This document shows positions 11,013 to 20,783 of a stretch of DNA of 64,000 nucleotides, piece by piece; positions within the stretch are counted from its first letter, which is position 1, and every line of letters begins with the position of its first letter. The stretch covers positions 1-64,000 of the forward strand of contig NZ_JAAQPI010000023.1 in assembly GCF_011683955.1 (NCBI RefSeq), read 5' to 3'. The translations under genes were made by a program, and so were the position numbers. Under the pieces are notes generated by a model, which was not told the origin of the DNA, made no database searches, and saw only the letters and a list, made by a program, of their open reading frames with translations. This stretch comes from Pseudomaricurvus alkylphenolicus (GTDB taxonomy: Bacteria > Pseudomonadota > Gammaproteobacteria > Pseudomonadales > Cellvibrionaceae).

Positions 11013-12236
11013 ATGGCCGCGTTCGACTACAAAGCTCTGACCCTCGATGGCAAAACCCGAAGTGGTGTTATCGAAGCCGACAGCGGTCGCCAGGCGCGTC
11101 AGCTGCTGCGTGAGCGTCAACTGACGCCGCTGCAGTTGGCTGAAGCCCAGCAGAAAACCGAAGCGGGCTTTTCCGCTTTTGGCAGCCGCCTGTTTGGCCC
11201 TTCGCTGCCAACCCGTGCACTGGCATTGATTACCCGCCAACTGGCCACCCTGATACAAGCAGCCCTGCCGCTGGAAGAAGCCTTACAAGCGGTGGCGCAA
11301 CAAACGGACAATGACAAAATCCGCGGCGTCGTCTTGGCCGTTCGCGCCAAAGTGCTGGAAGGCCACAGTCTGGCGGACAGCCTGGCGGAATTTCCCCGGG
11401 CCTTTCCCAAATTGTATCGGGCAACAGTTGCCGCCGGCGAAGCCTCCGGACATTTGGATCGTGTCATGGAGCGGCTGGCTGACTACACCGAGGAAAGCCA
11501 GCAGTTTAAACAGAAAATTCAAATGGCAATGATCTATCCGATATTACTGCTGGTGCTATCCATTGCCATGGTAACGGGATTAATGGTGTATGTGGTACCC
11601 GATGTCATCACGGTGTTTGTGGGCACCGGACAGGAGTTACCGGCGCTGACCCTTGGATTGGTGGCGTTGAGTGATTTTATTGCTGCCTACGGCCTGTGGA
11701 TGCTGTTGCTGGTATTTGCAGTTGGATTGGTCATATTTCGACTATTGCAACAGCCCGCAATCAAACTGAATTACCATCGGCAATTACTCTCACTGCCCTT
11801 CATTCGACGCTTTAGCCGTGGTTTTAACACAGCCCGCTATGCCAGCACCTTAAGCATCCTCACCAGTAGCGGACTGCCATTGGTTGAGGCGATGCGAATC
11901 AGCGGAGAGGTATTGGCCAATGATTTCCTGCGCGGGCAGCTTCAACAGGCCACCCAAAGAGTTCGTGAGGGCAGTAGCCTGAACCAGGCCCTGGCAGAGA
12001 CCGGCGCCTTTCCACCGATGATGCTGCATATGATTGCCAGTGGCGAAGCCAGCGGTGAACTCGACAATATGCTGGAGCGCACCGCCAGCTACCAGGCCCG
12101 CGACTTACAAAACCTGGTTACGGTGTTAGTGGGTTTATTTGAGCCGGCCATGTTGCTGTTTATGGGAGTTACCGTGCTGTTAATTGTAATGGCCATCTTG
12201 CTACCCATTCTCAACATGAATCAATTGGTAGGGTAA
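11013..12236 (+). CDS. gspF: type II secretion system inner-membrane platform protein GspF
   Basis: Polytopic platform protein that couples GspE to the growing pseudopilus. The 407 residues carry two repeated T2SSF cytoplasmic domains (about 70-190 and 270-395), each followed by hydrophobic segments, three helices in total, the last at MLLFMGVTVLLIVMAILLPI. The GspF-typical start MAAFDYKALTLDGK fixes the ATG five bases after gspE. Confidence 0.95.
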   Translation: MAAFDYKALTLDGKTRSGVIEADSGRQARQLLRERQLTPLQLAEAQQKTEAGFSAFGSRLFGPSLPTRALALITRQLATLIQAALPLEEALQAVAQQTDNDKIRGVVLAVRAKVLEGHSLADSLAEFPRAFPKLYRATVAAGEASGHLDRVMERLADYTEESQQFKQKIQMAMIYPILLLVLSIAMVTGLMVYVVPDVITVFVGTGQELPALTLGLVALSDFIAAYGLWMLLLVFAVGLVIFRLLQQPAIKLNYHRQLLSLPFIRRFSRGFNTARYASTLSILTSSGLPLVEAMRISGEVLANDFLRGQLQQATQRVREGSSLNQALAETGAFPPMMLHMIASGEASGELDNMLERTASYQARDLQNLVTVLVGLFEPAMLLFMGVTVLLIVMAILLPILNMNQLVG

Positions 12237-12282
12237 ATCCCTATCCGAATTTTAAAAAGATAGAGGAAAACAGGTAAACGTA

Positions 12283-12708
12283 ATGAGCATCAGAAAAGAG
12301 CAACGGGGTTTCACCCTCATCGAAATCATGGTGGTGATTGTCATCCTCGGCATTTTAGCAGCACTGGTCGCACCGAATATCCTCGGCCGCACCGGTGAGG
12401 CCCGTATTACCGCCGCCAAGAGCGACATTAATTCTATCAGTAACGCGCTCGATCTATACAAGCTCGACAACTTTACTTACCCGTCCACTGACCAGGGCCT
12501 GGAAGCACTGGTCACTCAACCAAGCGGCTTTCCTGAAGCCCCCAACTGGAATCCGGACGGCTATTTAAAGTCTGTACCCAAAGACCCTTGGGGTAACGAT
12601 TACCTCTATGTCAGCCCGGGAGAAAACGGCGGCTTTGATCTGTACTCTCTCGGCGCGGATCGACGTGAAGGGGGCGAAGGCGATAACGCTGACATCGGCA
12701 ACCAATGA
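12283..12708 (+). CDS. gspG: major pseudopilin GspG
   Basis: Main subunit of the type II pseudopilus. The class III signal MSIRKEQRG|FTLIE is cleaved after Gly9 by prepilin peptidase (gene not in the window), leaving Glu at +5 of the mature protein. The C-terminal half has the GspG features YLKSVPKDPWGNDY and DLYSLGADR, the calcium-binding loop region of the family. At 141 residues it matches the usual size. The gspH start overlaps the last four bases, so translation is probably coupled. Confidence 0.96.
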   Translation: MSIRKEQRGFTLIEIMVVIVILGILAALVAPNILGRTGEARITAAKSDINSISNALDLYKLDNFTYPSTDQGLEALVTQPSGFPEAPNWNPDGYLKSVPKDPWGNDYLYVSPGENGGFDLYSLGADRREGGEGDNADIGNQ

Positions 12709-13247
12709 CACATTGCGAGCACGAGTCCCGACATAACCGCTACCAGCAGGGTTTTACTCTGCTGGAGATTCTGCTGGTTATCACCATCATTGCCATTATG
12801 GCGGGCATGGCGACTTTGGCCATTGGTGGCAGTGACGCTCGTCTCTTGCAGCAAGAAGCCCGACGCCTGCAGCAAGTTCTCCTGATGGCCCAGGATCGTG
12901 CGGCCTTTAAACACAGCAATCTCGGCTTACAGCTGACGGACGACGGCTATCGATTTCTGCGTTACTCCAACCAAAGCTGGATCGAAATGGACGAAAAGCC
13001 CTTCGCCCCTCACCAGTTCGAACTGCCGCTGCAACTGGACCTTCAACTGGAAGGTGCCGACTTGAATCTGACCTCCGATGATGGTGACGAAGACATTCCC
13101 ACACCGGAGATTCTGGTGCTTGCTAGCGGTGAAAACAGTGCATTCGCACTGGAGTTATCTGTCGACGACACTCGGGTACGGCCGTGGATATTACACAGCG
13201 ACGGCTTCTCGTCCATTGCCCTGGAAGCGTTGAATGAAAACCACTGA
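12705..13247 (+). CDS. gspH: minor pseudopilin GspH
   Basis: Minor pseudopilin predicted to bridge the GspIJK tip and the GspG shaft. A prepilin-type motif (QQG|FTLLEILLV, cleavage after Gly16) precedes the hydrophobic helix; the remaining 150 residues form the variable globular domain, with an acidic stretch at DDGDEDIP. Family assignment rests on the N-terminal motif, size and position between gspG and gspI. It overlaps gspI by 14 bases. Confidence 0.88.
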   Translation: MTHCEHESRHNRYQQGFTLLEILLVITIIAIMAGMATLAIGGSDARLLQQEARRLQQVLLMAQDRAAFKHSNLGLQLTDDGYRFLRYSNQSWIEMDEKPFAPHQFELPLQLDLQLEGADLNLTSDDGDEDIPTPEILVLASGENSAFALELSVDDTRVRPWILHSDGFSSIALEALNENH

Positions 13248-13623
13248 ACGAAATCATTCAGGCTTTACGCTCCTCGAAGTCATGATCGCCCTGGCAATTT
13301 TCGCGGTCTGCGCAACCACGCTGATTCAACAAAGTGGCCGCAATATTCGTCAGGAGCAATTGTTGCAGACGCGCACCTATGCCAATTGGATCGCCGAAAA
13401 CGAGCTGGAACGTTTGCGCCTGCAGGCCAGCATACCGGCACGAGGTGAAACTGAGCGGGAACTTAAATTCGCCGGGAGTGAATGGAAAGTCCTGCATCAA
13501 GTCAGTACGACAGACGATCCTGATCTGATGCGGGTAGACATTCGAGTTCGCCCTCTGGCATCCGACGACCTGAATGCTGAGACTTCAGGCTACCGACTGC
13601 AAGGGTTTATAGGGCGATATTGA
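13234..13623 (+). CDS. gspI: minor pseudopilin GspI
   Basis: Part of the GspI-J-K tip complex of the pseudopilus. The 129-residue product starts with HSG|FTLLEVMIALAIFAV (cleavage after Gly10, Glu at +5) and continues with the GspI-typical ANWIAENELERLRL segment. It begins inside the end of gspH and its stop shares one base with the gspJ ATG. Confidence 0.93.
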   Translation: MKTTERNHSGFTLLEVMIALAIFAVCATTLIQQSGRNIRQEQLLQTRTYANWIAENELERLRLQASIPARGETERELKFAGSEWKVLHQVSTTDDPDLMRVDIRVRPLASDDLNAETSGYRLQGFIGRY

Positions 13624-14270
13624 TGAATGGTGCTATCTCTCATCCGCCCCCCAGAGGATTTACGTTGCTCGAAGTCATGATCGCGCTCAGCATTTTTGCA
13701 ATCATGGGTGTCGCGGCTTACCAGCTGCTAAGTGGAGAATTGCGAACTCAACAGGCACTGGAAGACATCAGTGGCCGGAGAGACGACTGGCAGCGCGGCA
13801 TGCTTCGACTGAGTAATGATCTACGCCAACTGACCGATCGCAGCATCCGCGATGATTACGGTGAACAGGAATATGCACTGCAAGGCAGTAGCGATCAAAT
13901 GTCTCTGACACGTAACGGTTGGCCCAACCCACTGGAGCGACAGCGCAGCAACCTGCAGCGCATTCACTATCGTCTATCCGAGGACGATCAGGGCAATCCT
14001 TTTTTGGGCAGGCTCTATTGGCATAGTCTGGACCGTGCTCCCGGCGTGGAGCCGATCACACAAAAGCTGCTGCCGGGCGTGGAGAATATCAGCATCCGCT
14101 ACTTTGATGAGGAGACTCGCGAGTGGCACAGTCAATGGCCGCCAGCCAACTTCGGATTTGGAGGAGGCCAGACGTACCAATTACCCCAAGCCGTGGAGAT
14201 AACGCTCGACACCCTCGATCAGGGACAGATTACCCGCTTGATCACCCGTAGTGGCCACGCGAGGACCTGA
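13623..14270 (+). CDS. gspJ: minor pseudopilin GspJ
   Basis: Tip pseudopilin partner of GspI and GspK. The ATG at 13623 overlaps the gspI stop (TGATG), giving 215 residues with the motif PPPRG|FTLLEVMIALSIFAI (cleavage after Gly12) and GspJ features such as RMLRLSNDL-like and ENISIRYFDEET segments. A TTG one codon upstream is less likely as the start. Confidence 0.93.
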   Translation: MNGAISHPPPRGFTLLEVMIALSIFAIMGVAAYQLLSGELRTQQALEDISGRRDDWQRGMLRLSNDLRQLTDRSIRDDYGEQEYALQGSSDQMSLTRNGWPNPLERQRSNLQRIHYRLSEDDQGNPFLGRLYWHSLDRAPGVEPITQKLLPGVENISIRYFDEETREWHSQWPPANFGFGGGQTYQLPQAVEITLDTLDQGQITRLITRSGHART

Positions 14271-14273
14271 TCG

Positions 14274-15233
14274 ATGACACTACCAGGCCAGCAACGCGGG
14301 GTTGCGCTTATCTCTATACTTCTCATCTTCACTTTGGTGGTGATTCTGGTGAGCGGTGCGATTACCCGGGCCGGCCTGGATATCCGCAAAAGTGAGTTCC
14401 ACTTACACTATGCCCAGGCCTACCAATTTGCATTGGGTGGAGAGGCTCTGGCGCGCCAGCTCCTGTTTCGGGACTGGAAAGAGGACACCGCTCAGAATAA
14501 AGTTGATCACTTGGGTGACAAGTGGAATGGCACATTCGACTTTGAACCCGATGGCGGAAAAATGCGGGTTGAGATCGAGGATCTGCACGGGCGGCTTAAT
14601 CTCAACAGTTTGCTGGCAGGAAACAGCGAAAACGAAATTCAATACAACGCACTAAAGCGCCTGCTGGAAAGTTTGAATTTGCCCGACACGCTGGCACCAC
14701 AGTTTTTGGACTGGATAGATCAGAACACGTCGCCCAAGGCCGCCAGGAGCGAAGATGTATACTTTCAGGGTTTGACACCGCCATTTCGCAGTGCCGACAA
14801 CCTGTTTGGCGATGTCAGTGAAATTCAGGCCATTCAACCGTTGACCGCTGAGCAGTCGGGTGCGTTGTTACCACATATCACTGTGCTCCCGGAGTTAACC
14901 CAGATCAATCCAAATACTGCCAGTGAAGCCATTATCGGGAGTCTGCACCAAGAATTGGATGCCGGAAAGATCATCGCTGAAAGACAAAATGAGTATTACA
15001 GCGATGTCGAGAAATTTACACAGAGTGACGCATTCAGCGGCATGCACATCGGCGATCTCAATGCACAACTAACCGTCACCAGCACCTTCTTCGAAGTCCG
15101 CGTTACTGCCCAATACCAGCAGCAAACCATATACCTGCGCAGCCTGTTACACCGAGATCCGGTAACTGGCACAATAGAAACCCTGGGCCGCAACCTGCAA
15201 CCACCTGAGCAGTCGAACACTGCCAATCGGTAA
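14274..15233 (+). CDS. gspK: minor pseudopilin GspK
   Basis: Largest minor pseudopilin, thought to cap the pseudopilus tip. The 319-residue product has a prepilin cleavage site after Gly9 (QQRG|VALISILLI) without Glu at +5, as expected for GspK and not a defect. Later features are the EDLHGRLNLNSLL and INPNTASEAII helix-hairpin-helix-like segment near residue 220. It lies three bases after gspJ. Confidence 0.94.
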   Translation: MTLPGQQRGVALISILLIFTLVVILVSGAITRAGLDIRKSEFHLHYAQAYQFALGGEALARQLLFRDWKEDTAQNKVDHLGDKWNGTFDFEPDGGKMRVEIEDLHGRLNLNSLLAGNSENEIQYNALKRLLESLNLPDTLAPQFLDWIDQNTSPKAARSEDVYFQGLTPPFRSADNLFGDVSEIQAIQPLTAEQSGALLPHITVLPELTQINPNTASEAIIGSLHQELDAGKIIAERQNEYYSDVEKFTQSDAFSGMHIGDLNAQLTVTSTFFEVRVTAQYQQQTIYLRSLLHRDPVTGTIETLGRNLQPPEQSNTANR

Positions 15234-15252
15234 ACCCGACGAGCCAATTGTT

Positions 15253-16509
15253 ATGATAATAACCGTTCACATTCATTACCCGCAACTGCCCCCGGATTGG
15301 CAAAGTTTGCCGGTGACTCAATGGCCAGCCTTGTATCGTGTTGGCGACGGCAAGTGGCAACAGGGAGCGACCGAGAGTATCGAACCTCGGGAAAACCCAT
15401 CGGTTTATGTATACCTGCCGGCTCTGTCGATATACAGCGATCAGGTGGATATACCCCGTAAACAGCAACGCCATCTGACTCGCATCCTGCCCTTCACCAT
15501 CGAAGAACGCCTGGCAGAAGAACTGGATGCAATGCATATCGTACCCGGCCCGATTCGCGCCGAGACAGTGAGTGTCCGAGCGATCCCCCATCGATTGATT
15601 CGAACCCTATGCAACGGCCTCAACGACTTGGAACTCCCCCCCACGGGGTTGTTTAGCGAGCAGGACCTGTTGTTGGCTGATGCCGGCGAGGCCATCCTTT
15701 GGCTCGACAACCAACATTCGAGACTGTCCCTGGAAGCCAAATCTCTGACGCTTCCAGCAACCCAGCGCCGACATATGTTCAGCTTGCTGCAAACTGAGCT
15801 GGAAAAGCGGAAGTCTCTGCAGTTGACCGTGTATTTTTGCGAAGAGGATATCGACAGCGAAACACAACTGCTGCTGCAGGATCTGCGCGATCAAGATGCC
15901 GTCAGCGTTGCGGAAAAACCACTGCCTAAGGATACCAACTCGCTGCTTTCGACTCTGGACAGACTTGGCATGCCACTCGGCGACAAGCTGGAATCTGCGA
16001 CCAACTTACTCACAGGTCCTTACCTGCCGGCCAAAGTACCTGCAGGCCAGTTTAACTGGCGCCCAATCGCCTGGGCCGCGGGAATTCTACTGATACTGAA
16101 CATTGCGTATCTCTGGGGCAGCGGCTGGTACTTTCAACAACAGGCCGATAAGCTCCAGGCTCAGAATGAGTCTGTGTACCGAAACTATTTTCCCGCTGAC
16201 AAACGCATAATCAATATTCGTACCCAAACACGAAATCACTTGCGAGGCGCAACACCCGCTGACGAAGGCTTTGTGCGCTTGCTGAATCGGTTTGTGGGCC
16301 AATGGAAACCACTCAGAAACCAACTGACACTCAAATCCCTGAGGTACAACCAACAACGCGGCCAGATGCTGCTGGACCTTGAAGGGGGCTCCATTGCTCA
16401 ACTGGACCAATTGCAGAAGTCACTGGGCAGTGATGCCGAATTGCTGTCTGCCAACGAAGACACCAAGGGCGTGCGAGGAAGATTACAAATCAAGGGAGGT
16501 CGGCCATGA
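15253..16509 (+). CDS. gspL: type II secretion system inner-membrane protein GspL
   Basis: Bitopic protein that recruits GspE to the membrane through its actin-like cytoplasmic domain and pairs with GspM. The 418-residue product has a cytoplasmic domain to about residue 275 (with PFTIEERLAEELDAMH, typical of GspL), one membrane helix (PIAWAAGILLILNIAYLWG) and a periplasmic ferredoxin-like domain. It overlaps gspM by four bases. Confidence 0.9.
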   Translation: MIITVHIHYPQLPPDWQSLPVTQWPALYRVGDGKWQQGATESIEPRENPSVYVYLPALSIYSDQVDIPRKQQRHLTRILPFTIEERLAEELDAMHIVPGPIRAETVSVRAIPHRLIRTLCNGLNDLELPPTGLFSEQDLLLADAGEAILWLDNQHSRLSLEAKSLTLPATQRRHMFSLLQTELEKRKSLQLTVYFCEEDIDSETQLLLQDLRDQDAVSVAEKPLPKDTNSLLSTLDRLGMPLGDKLESATNLLTGPYLPAKVPAGQFNWRPIAWAAGILLILNIAYLWGSGWYFQQQADKLQAQNESVYRNYFPADKRIINIRTQTRNHLRGATPADEGFVRLLNRFVGQWKPLRNQLTLKSLRYNQQRGQMLLDLEGGSIAQLDQLQKSLGSDAELLSANEDTKGVRGRLQIKGGRP

Positions 16510-16994
16510 GTCAGATTCAAGCCTATCGCGAACTGGCCACGGCAAGATATCAGTCTCTGCCATCGCGAGACCGAATGGCACTGCTGATATTGTCGGTGTT
16601 TCTAGCGATATTGGTGGTGGTCTACGGCTTGATATTCCCGGCAATGGAATTCCGAGACAATGCCCAGAGCGCGTATCAGCAGGAGCGAGATCTGCTGGGT
16701 TGGCTGCAGGCACAGGAAGCCGCCGTGAAAGCGCTAAAACAGCGTCCTCAGACCACTAAAAGCAGCGGGAGCCCGCTGACCTTGGTCAATTCCTCCGCCA
16801 AACGTTTTAAACTGACTATTAAACGCTTACAACCGGAAAATAATGGAGACCTCAGGGTCTGGATGGAAGGGGTCTCTTTCGACGATGCATTAAAGTGGCT
16901 ACACCACCTAAACACGCAGGGACTGAAAATCGTCGACATCAGTATTGATCAACAGTCCCCGGGCAGGGTTAATTTACGCAGTACTTTTCGCTAG
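16506..16994 (+). CDS. gspM: type II secretion system inner-membrane protein GspM
   Basis: Small bitopic partner of GspL. The 162-residue product has a short cytoplasmic start, one helix (ALLILSVFLAILVVVYGLIF) and a periplasmic ferredoxin-like domain (LTIKRLQPENNGDLRVWMEG, WLHHLNTQGLKI). It is the last gene of the gsp run; no gspN follows. Its stop lies eight bases from the end of the convergent manC gene, with no obvious terminator in between. Confidence 0.9.
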   Translation: MSQIQAYRELATARYQSLPSRDRMALLILSVFLAILVVVYGLIFPAMEFRDNAQSAYQQERDLLGWLQAQEAAVKALKQRPQTTKSSGSPLTLVNSSAKRFKLTIKRLQPENNGDLRVWMEGVSFDDALKWLHHLNTQGLKIVDISIDQQSPGRVNLRSTFR

Positions 16995-17002
16995 AGACGG
17001 CA

Positions 17003-18412
17003 TTAGCCACGACCATAGGTATCTTCAAAGCGTACAATATCGTCTTCGCCCAGATAGGAGCCCGATTGCACTTCAATCATCTCCAGAGCGATGGTACCAG
17101 GGTTTTCCAAGCGATGTTTTACCCCTAATGGAATATAGGTCGATTCATTCTCGGAGACCAAAAAAGTCTCCTCACCGCGCGTCACCTTGGCAGTACCACT
17201 GACCACAATCCAGTGCTCGGCGCGGTGATGGTGCATCTGCAGACTTAATTTGCCGCCAGGCTTCACCACAATGCGCTTGACCTGAAATCTTTCGCCATTG
17301 TCGATGGAATCGTAGAAACCCCAAGGGCGATAGACTTTTCTATGCAGTTGCGCTTCGGAGCGGGATTCCTTCTTTAACGCTTCGACAATCCTTTTGACTT
17401 CCTGAACGCGATCCTTTGCCGCCACCATAATTGCATCGTCACTTTCCACCACCACGATGTCTTTTAGGCCCACGGTGGCAACCAGTTTGGAATCGGAGCG
17501 CACAAAGCAATTGTGAGTATCGTAAGTGATGATATCGCCTCTTAAGGCGTTGCCATTGCCATCCTTCGGAGAAACTTCCCACAGAGCGGACCAGGAACCC
17601 ACATCGCTCCAGCCACAGTCCATGGGCACCACTACCGCATCCGAGGTTTTTTCCATGACGGCGTAGTCAATGGAATCATCGGGGCAGTTCAGGAATGCAT
17701 CTTTATCCGGGCGAACGAAATCGGCATCGACGGACGCCTGCGCCATAGCCTCCTGACACGCTGCCAGAATATCGGGCCGATGGGCCTTGAGCTCCTCAAG
17801 ATAGCGACCGGCCTTAAACAGGAACATGCCACTGTTCCACGCAAAATCGCCACTTGCAAGGTACTTCTCGGCCGTTTCGAGATTGGGCTTTTCGACAAAT
17901 TCTGCCACGCGATAGGCTCCACCCAAGTCTTCACCCTGTCGGATATAGCCATACCCCGTTTCCGGCCCGGTAGGCACAATGCCAAAGGTAACCAGTTTGC
18001 CGGTTTGGGCATGTGCAATAGCGGCCTCAACGGATGTCTGGAAGGCAGACACATCCGTAATCACATGGTCTGCAGCGAGAACCAATAGCAGAGGGTCATT
18101 ATCGCCACCGGCGGTGGCCTGCAAAGCTGCCAGCGCCACCGCCGGGGCGGTATTGCGCCCCGCCGGTTCCAGCACAATGCGACCCGCCTGCCTGGCATCG
18201 AGTTCACGCAGCTGTTCGGCGACGGTAAAACGATGATCTTCCCCGCAGATGACAAGCGGAGCAGCCGATTCCATACCGTCCAGTCGGGCACAGGTATCCT
18301 GCAGCATGGAGGTCTGATTAACCAGAGGCAGAAACTGCTTGGGGTAGAGAGAGCGAGACATTGGCCACAGTCTCGTTCCTGAGCCTCCAGCCATAACAAC
18401 GGGTACAATCAT
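17003..18412 (-). CDS. manC: mannose-1-phosphate guanylyltransferase / mannose-6-phosphate isomerase
   Basis: Makes GDP-mannose for polysaccharide or lipopolysaccharide synthesis. The 469-residue protein has the nucleotidyltransferase domain with the pyrophosphorylase signature [20 protein letters not shown] at residues 8-27, [14 protein letters not shown] in the active site, and a C-terminal type II phosphomannose isomerase cupin with [17 protein letters not shown] and [13 protein letters not shown]. It may also be named algA, cpsB or rfbM; no polysaccharide genes adjoin it here. It is an isolated gene convergent with gspM. Confidence 0.94.
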   Translation of the reverse strand: MIVPVVMAGGSGTRLWPMSRSLYPKQFLPLVNQTSMLQDTCARLDGMESAAPLVICGEDHRFTVAEQLRELDARQAGRIVLEPAGRNTAPAVALAALQATAGGDNDPLLLVLAADHVITDVSAFQTSVEAAIAHAQTGKLVTFGIVPTGPETGYGYIRQGEDLGGAYRVAEFVEKPNLETAEKYLASGDFAWNSGMFLFKAGRYLEELKAHRPDILAACQEAMAQASVDADFVRPDKDAFLNCPDDSIDYAVMEKTSDAVVVPMDCGWSDVGSWSALWEVSPKDGNGNALRGDIITYDTHNCFVRSDSKLVATVGLKDIVVVESDDAIMVAAKDRVQEVKRIVEALKKESRSEAQLHRKVYRPWGFYDSIDNGERFQVKRIVVKPGGKLSLQMHHHRAEHWIVVSGTAKVTRGEETFLVSENESTYIPLGVKHRLENPGTIALEMIEVQSGSYLGEDDIVRFEDTYGRG

Positions 18413-18622
18413 GGTGCATTCCTAGGGTGTTAAGCAATGCTCGCTAGTTTACCACCCTGCCGTTATCGTGCCACCGCCTCTCCCACTGGCATAGTATGCA
18501 ATATCGCGGCTTGTCATTGCTTCTGGCTCATTTCCGAAAATCATACTTTTTCGGGATTGCGTCTCAAGAGCTACAGGTGGATTATCTGGCGGGTGAACCC
18601 ATCAAATATCAAGGATGATGTT

Positions 18623-19147
18623 ATGAACCAACCCGGTGTGTTTGAGCCTGGTGCTCGCTACCTTTTTACTCTTTGCACCCACCAGCGTTCGGTAGTTTTC
18701 AATGAACCTGGCCACGTTAACCTGTTGAGGCGAGCATTTCGCGGAGTCATGCGAAGGCGCCCGTTTCGGCTGGACGCTATATGTGTGCTGCCCGACCACC
18801 TTCACTGTATCTGGCAGCTCCCGGCGGGTGACCGGGATTTTCCCACCCGCTGGCGGCTGGTTAGGATTTACGTGGAGAAACAATTGAATCAGTGCGGTCC
18901 ACTCTGGGAGAAAGAGCTACTGGAGCAGGAAATTGCTGACGATGCTGAATACCAGCAATGTCTTGACTATATACATCTCGACCCCGTTAAACACGGCTAT
19001 AGTGATACGCCTTCGGCGTGGGCTTGGTCGAGTTTTCGAAGGCATGTGGCCTTGGGGATTTACACAATGAATTGGCGTCCGGAGCTGGATTGGAAACCCA
19101 ATGCAGAAAACAATACGGACAGACTCACAGAGGCCGTGGCGGGATAG
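18623..19147 (+). CDS. REP-associated tyrosine transposase (Y1, RAYT family)
   Basis: A 174-residue Y1 HUH nuclease-like protein of the RAYT family, single-copy relatives of IS200/IS605 TnpA that process REP palindromes. Seen: the HUH motif as HLH in VLPDHLHCIW, and the tyrosine-helix region with YIHLDPVKHGY. The start at 18623 has AAGGA eight bases upstream; a longer frame from 18437 adds 62 residues unlike the family. No clear REP palindromes are seen in the 200 bases on either side, so its targets would be elsewhere. Confidence 0.85.
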   Translation: MNQPGVFEPGARYLFTLCTHQRSVVFNEPGHVNLLRRAFRGVMRRRPFRLDAICVLPDHLHCIWQLPAGDRDFPTRWRLVRIYVEKQLNQCGPLWEKELLEQEIADDAEYQQCLDYIHLDPVKHGYSDTPSAWAWSSFRRHVALGIYTMNWRPELDWKPNAENNTDRLTEAVAG

Positions 19148-19185
19148 AATCAGCGGATTCAGGAGGGATTCAACAACAGGTACAA

Positions 19186-19209
19186 AAAAGGCGCCCTAAG
19201 GCGCCTTTT
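19186..19209 (-). terminator. intrinsic terminator after rplQ
   Basis: Ten-base stem (arms 19186-19195 and 19200-19209, GGCGCC core, CTAA loop) ending in a U-run on the minus strand, 20 bases past the rplQ stop. It closes the long S10-spc-alpha ribosomal run. The A/T flanks could also let it terminate the RAYT transcript arriving from the other side. Confidence 0.88.
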
Positions 19210-19229
19210 CCTGAAGAAGACTAAGACGA

Positions 19230-19616
19230 TTAATCTTCTTCTACAGCTTCCGCAGCAACCGGACGATCAACCAGCTCTACATAAGCCATCGGAGCTTTGT
19301 CACCGGAGCGGTAACCGCACTTGAGAATGCGGATGTAACCACCGGGACGACCCTCGTAACGAGGACCCAGCTCGTTGAACAGCTTACCAACGGCAGATTT
19401 GTTGCCCAGGCGGCTGAACGCCAGACGGCGATTAGCAACGCTGTCCTTTTTGGACAGGGTAATCAGGGGCTCTGCAACGGTACGCAGTTCTTTGGCCTTG
19501 GCCAGAGTAGTTTTGATCAGCTCGTGCTCTACCAGGGAAATAGTCATGTTTTTGAACATGGCTTTACGGTGAGAGCTGTTGCGATTCAGTTGACGGCCAC
19601 TATGACGATGACGCAT
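19230..19616 (-). CDS. rplQ: 50S ribosomal protein L17
   Basis: Large-subunit protein near the polypeptide exit side. The 128-residue product has the L17 start [12 protein letters not shown] and the [24 protein letters not shown] segment. It is the last gene of the alpha operon (rpsM-rpsK-rpsD-rpoA-rplQ) and is followed by a strong terminator. Confidence 0.97.
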   Translation of the reverse strand: MRHRHSGRQLNRNSSHRKAMFKNMTISLVEHELIKTTLAKAKELRTVAEPLITLSKKDSVANRRLAFSRLGNKSAVGKLFNELGPRYEGRPGGYIRILKCGYRSGDKAPMAYVELVDRPVAAEAVEED

Positions 19617-19759
19617 AACTCTAAATCCTTACAAACCGGCTATCGGGCACTTTTCGCAAAGTTCTCGATAGCTCTTGTTAACAACCACCGCCGGGCACTG
19701 TTGGTTCTGTTGCCAGACACGTCTCGTGCCAAGCGGCGGCATTAATTATGTCTCAATAC

Positions 19760-20758
19760 TTACGCTAACTTGTCGTCGTTTGCGAGGCTGGCGGGTGGCC
19801 AGTTCTCCAAACGCATACCGAGAGACAGACCACGCGAAGCGAGGATGTCTTTGATCTCGGTAAGGGACTTTTTACCCAGATTCGGAGTCTTCAGCAGTTC
19901 TACTTCGGTACGCTGAATCAGGTCACCGATGTAGTAGATGTTTTCTGCCTTCAGACAGTTCGCAGAACGAACGGTCAGCTCCAGATCGTCAACCGGGCGC
20001 AGCAGTACAGGATCGATCTCTTCTTCCTTCTCTTCCGGCTCGGCTTCTTTCTCGCCTTCCAGATCAACGAACACCGCCAGCTGCTGCTGCAGGATGGTAG
20101 CAGCGCGACGAATCGCTTCTTCAGGATCGATGGTACCGTTGGTTTCCAGGTCCAGGATCAGTTTATCCAGGTCTGTGCGTTGCTCAACACGGGCGCTGTC
20201 GACTGAGTAAGCCAGGCGCTTGACGGGACTGTAGGAAGCATCCAGCTGCAGACGGCCAATGGCACGAGTCTCTTCCTCGTCGTTACGACGAGCATCAGCT
20301 GGCTGGTAACCGCGGCCACGGGCAACGGTAAGCTTCATGTTCAGTTCTACATCACCAGTGATGTTGGCGATGACGTGCTCAGGATTCTTGATCTCAACTT
20401 CGTGATCAACCTGAATGTCACCGGCAGTAACAGCACCGGGGCCTTTCTTATTCAGAGTCAGTACCGCCTGGTCTTTGCCATGCATAACCACGGCAACGCC
20501 CTTCAGGTTCAGCAGGATTTCGATAACGTCTTCCTGCACACCTTCGATGGCACTGTACTCGTGCAACACACCGTCGATCTCCACTTCTGTCACGGCGCAG
20601 CCGGGCATAGAAGACAGGAGAATGCGACGCAACGCATTACCAAGGGTATGACCGAAACCACGCTCGAGAGGCTCAAGAACCACTTTCGCGCGAGTTGGGC
20701 CGTTTTCAGTAACGTCGATATGACGCGGGGTCAAAAACTCGTTTACAGCACTCTGCAT
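19760..20758 (-). CDS. rpoA: RNA polymerase alpha subunit
   Basis: Dimeric alpha subunit that nucleates RNA polymerase assembly and contacts UP elements and activators. The start [12 protein letters not shown] at 20758 gives 332 residues; an upstream in-frame start adds 15 residues absent from the family. The alpha-NTD spans about 1-235, followed by an acidic linker ([13 protein letters not shown]), and the alpha-CTD has the DNA-binding [11 protein letters not shown] and [11 protein letters not shown] helices. It lies in the standard alpha-operon position. Confidence 0.97.
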   Translation of the reverse strand: MQSAVNEFLTPRHIDVTENGPTRAKVVLEPLERGFGHTLGNALRRILLSSMPGCAVTEVEIDGVLHEYSAIEGVQEDVIEILLNLKGVAVVMHGKDQAVLTLNKKGPGAVTAGDIQVDHEVEIKNPEHVIANITGDVELNMKLTVARGRGYQPADARRNDEEETRAIGRLQLDASYSPVKRLAYSVDSARVEQRTDLDKLILDLETNGTIDPEEAIRRAATILQQQLAVFVDLEGEKEAEPEEKEEEIDPVLLRPVDDLELTVRSANCLKAENIYYIGDLIQRTEVELLKTPNLGKKSLTEIKDILASRGLSLGMRLENWPPASLANDDKLA

Positions 20759-20783
20759 AGTCACACCTTTAGTGAATAGTCCC

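Noticed and set aside
18437-18622. N-terminal extension of the RAYT frame
   Set aside because: The 62 extra residues do not resemble the family, and a good ribosome-binding site precedes the ATG at 18623.
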